Shown: piece by piece, positions 5,051 through 6,134 of the stretch
Layout: every line of letters starts with the position of its first letter
How positions within the stretch are numbered: the stretch's first letter is position 1
DNA from: an uncultured Ruminococcus sp.
GTDB lineage: Bacteria; Bacillota; Clostridia; Oscillospirales; Acutalibacteraceae
DNA: 6,134 bases
NCBI GenBank assembly: GCA_902773155.1
Contig: CACYDK010000095.1
Span: 1-6,134, forward strand
Direction: 5' to 3'
Translations under genes and position numbers: made by a program
The notes under the pieces: generated by a model
Told to the model about the DNA's origin: nothing
The model's database searches: none
Seen by the model: the letters and a program-made list of their open reading frames with translations, nothing else

Positions 5051-6134
5051 TATTTTCTTAAAAGAAGCCCGTTCTTTAAGTCCTCGGCTGCCTGAGCCTT
5101 TACCTTGAAGTGCTGCTTCTTTCCGGTTGCGGTTCTGGGGAAATCCTCTACGAGCCTGAAATATCTCGGAACCTGATACTTCGAAAGATTCGGAGAGGCC
5201 TTGCAGAATTCCAGTACATCTTTAACCGTGAGAGAATCGTCGGCAGGTATAACGTAAGCCACTACCGCCTCGCCTCGGGTTTTATCGGGAACAGAGGTTA
5301 CGATACATTCGCTTACGCGCTCGAAGGTGTTTATCGCTTCCTCAATACGAGCCGGGTAAATGTTCTCGCCCTTGCTGATAATCATATCGTCCTTGCGTCC
5401 CGCTACGGTGACAAAGTGGTTTTTGTCCCATGTTCCGATATCAGCGGTGTACATCCAGCCCTTGTAGAATTTCTCTTTGGTTACTTTTTCGTTTCCAACG
5501 TAGCAGTAGGTGGTTTTCGCAGGGCATTTTATGATGATCTCGCCCTCTGTCTTTCCGTCGTTCGGAACCGTCTCGTCGGGCTCGGCCTTTCTGTCCTCGT
5601 AAACCTTTACGATCCTAACCTCGTCGTCGGTGCAGCTTCTTCCCGCGGTGCCCGACATCCCGGGCAGATCCTGAGGACGCAGGAAGGTGTTCCAGAACGA
5701 CTCGGTCGTGCCGTAGCCGTTAAAAAGATTCGGAGTAAGGATTTCCTGAAAACGTATGCACTCCTGCTTTTCAAGCGGACTTCCCATAGTGACTATGCCC
5801 TTGAGAGAGCTGATGTCCTTTGGGTGCTTTTCCTGACGGTTAGCGAGAAGGCTCAGTACAGACGGTACGCCTATAAGAAAGGTTATTCCGTATTTTGCAA
5901 CATAATCCAGACAGGTCTTGGGCTGAAAATCGCGAAGAATAACGATCTCGCCGCCTGCGTACAGGGTCGGAGTTACGCCGCCCGAATGTATACCTCCGCG
6001 GTGGAACCACGGCGTCATATTCATAGTTTTGTCATAGGGCGACAGGGGAAAGTGCATCATAACGTCGTGAGCCGAGAGCACCTCGTTGATATTGTTGAGC
6101 GGAACTCCCTTGGGCGTTCCGGTCGTGCCTGAGG
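5050..6134 (-). CDS. Acyl-CoA synthetase (AMP-dependent synthetase/ligase, ANL superfamily), 5' end beyond the window
   Basis: The enzyme should activate a carboxylic acid with ATP to an acyl-adenylate and transfer it to CoA (or another thiol) in the cytosol. The 360 visible residues start within the ATP phosphate-binding loop: SGTTGTPKG at 6111-6132. Later motifs are NGYGTTESFW (138-147), the hinge region YTADIGTWD (228-236), GRKDDMIISKGENIYP (245-260), and PRTATGK (332-338) with the expected catalytic lysine of the mobile C-terminal domain. The C-terminus is complete. A GTG at 6079-6081 is internal, not a start, because conserved sequence continues upstream of it. Roughly 150-200 N-terminal residues lie outside. 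Related families include medium/long-chain acyl-CoA, coumarate and benzoate ligases; the substrate cannot be told from these motifs. It converges on the membrane-protein gene and shares a terminator with it. Confidence 0.92.
   Translation of the reverse strand, partial: SGTTGTPKGVPLNNINEVLSAHDVMMHFPLSPYDKTMNMTPWFHRGGIHSGGVTPTLYAGGEIVILRDFQPKTCLDYVAKYGITFLIGVPSVLSLLANRQEKHPKDISSLKGIVTMGSPLEKQECIRFQEILTPNLFNGYGTTESFWNTFLRPQDLPGMSGTAGRSCTDDEVRIVKVYEDRKAEPDETVPNDGKTEGEIIIKCPAKTTYCYVGNEKVTKEKFYKGWMYTADIGTWDKNHFVTVAGRKDDMIISKGENIYPARIEEAINTFERVSECIVTSVPDKTRGEAVVAYVIPADDSLTVKDVLEFCKASPNLSKYQVPRYFRLVEDFPRTATGKKQHFKVKAQAAEDLKNGLLLRK

Noticed and set aside
5110..6132. A 340-residue open frame on the + strand opposite the acyl-CoA synthetase
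   Set aside because: It is exactly antisense to a gene with all ANL motifs, has no SD or family-like sequence, and is explained by the codon choice of the real gene.

Overview
The window looks like chromosomal DNA from a Clostridia-class Firmicute, probably a gut Oscillospirales/Ruminococcaceae-type bacterium. This rests on strong GGAGG-type ribosome binding sites, TTGACA/TATAAT promoters, the order queA - tgt - yajC - small 4-TM membrane protein (TIGR04086/DUF3792 type), and the protein sequences as I remember their families. The lineage is an inference; no rRNA or other taxonomic marker is present. No stretch without a gene exceeds 300 bases.

Left end (1-942): two pieces of aspartate-semialdehyde dehydrogenase (Asd) meet head-on. 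Bases 1-131 read on the + strand as an Asd C-terminal-domain segment. Bases 118-927 read on the - strand as a different Asd that keeps the catalytic Cys and His but lacks its last ~80-90 residues. The pieces share 24 of 35 aligned residues, so they are not the same sequence. They join at an 11-base overlap containing the palindrome AGCGCT. This is either a recent inversion/recombination between two asd genes or a chimeric assembly or amplification join.

Divergent intergenic region (928-1166): nested inverted repeats lie in the asd leader, and asd and queA promoters overlap.

Centre (1167-3995): queA and tgt, two enzymes of tRNA queuosine synthesis, are normally adjacent. Here a very AT-rich type II toxin-antitoxin module (RelB/DinJ-family antitoxin, YafQ-family toxin) sits between them, with a perfect-consensus promoter and a set of phased TAATATTA palindromes that look like its operator.

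Right centre (4028-4934): yajC (Sec translocase accessory protein) has its own extended -10 promoter. It is followed by a DUF3792/TIGR04086-type membrane protein whose Shine-Dalgarno sequence is buried in a 13-bp perfect hairpin.

Right end (4967-6134): two terminators, one of which can work in both directions, separate this rightward block from a convergent acyl-CoA synthetase (ANL superfamily) gene whose 5' end lies beyond the window.

I do not see a large unknown system. The strongest candidates for something new are the SD-burying hairpin, the structured asd leader, the phased toxin-antitoxin operator, and the TA insertion inside the queuosine operon. The asd-asd junction needs an artefact check first.
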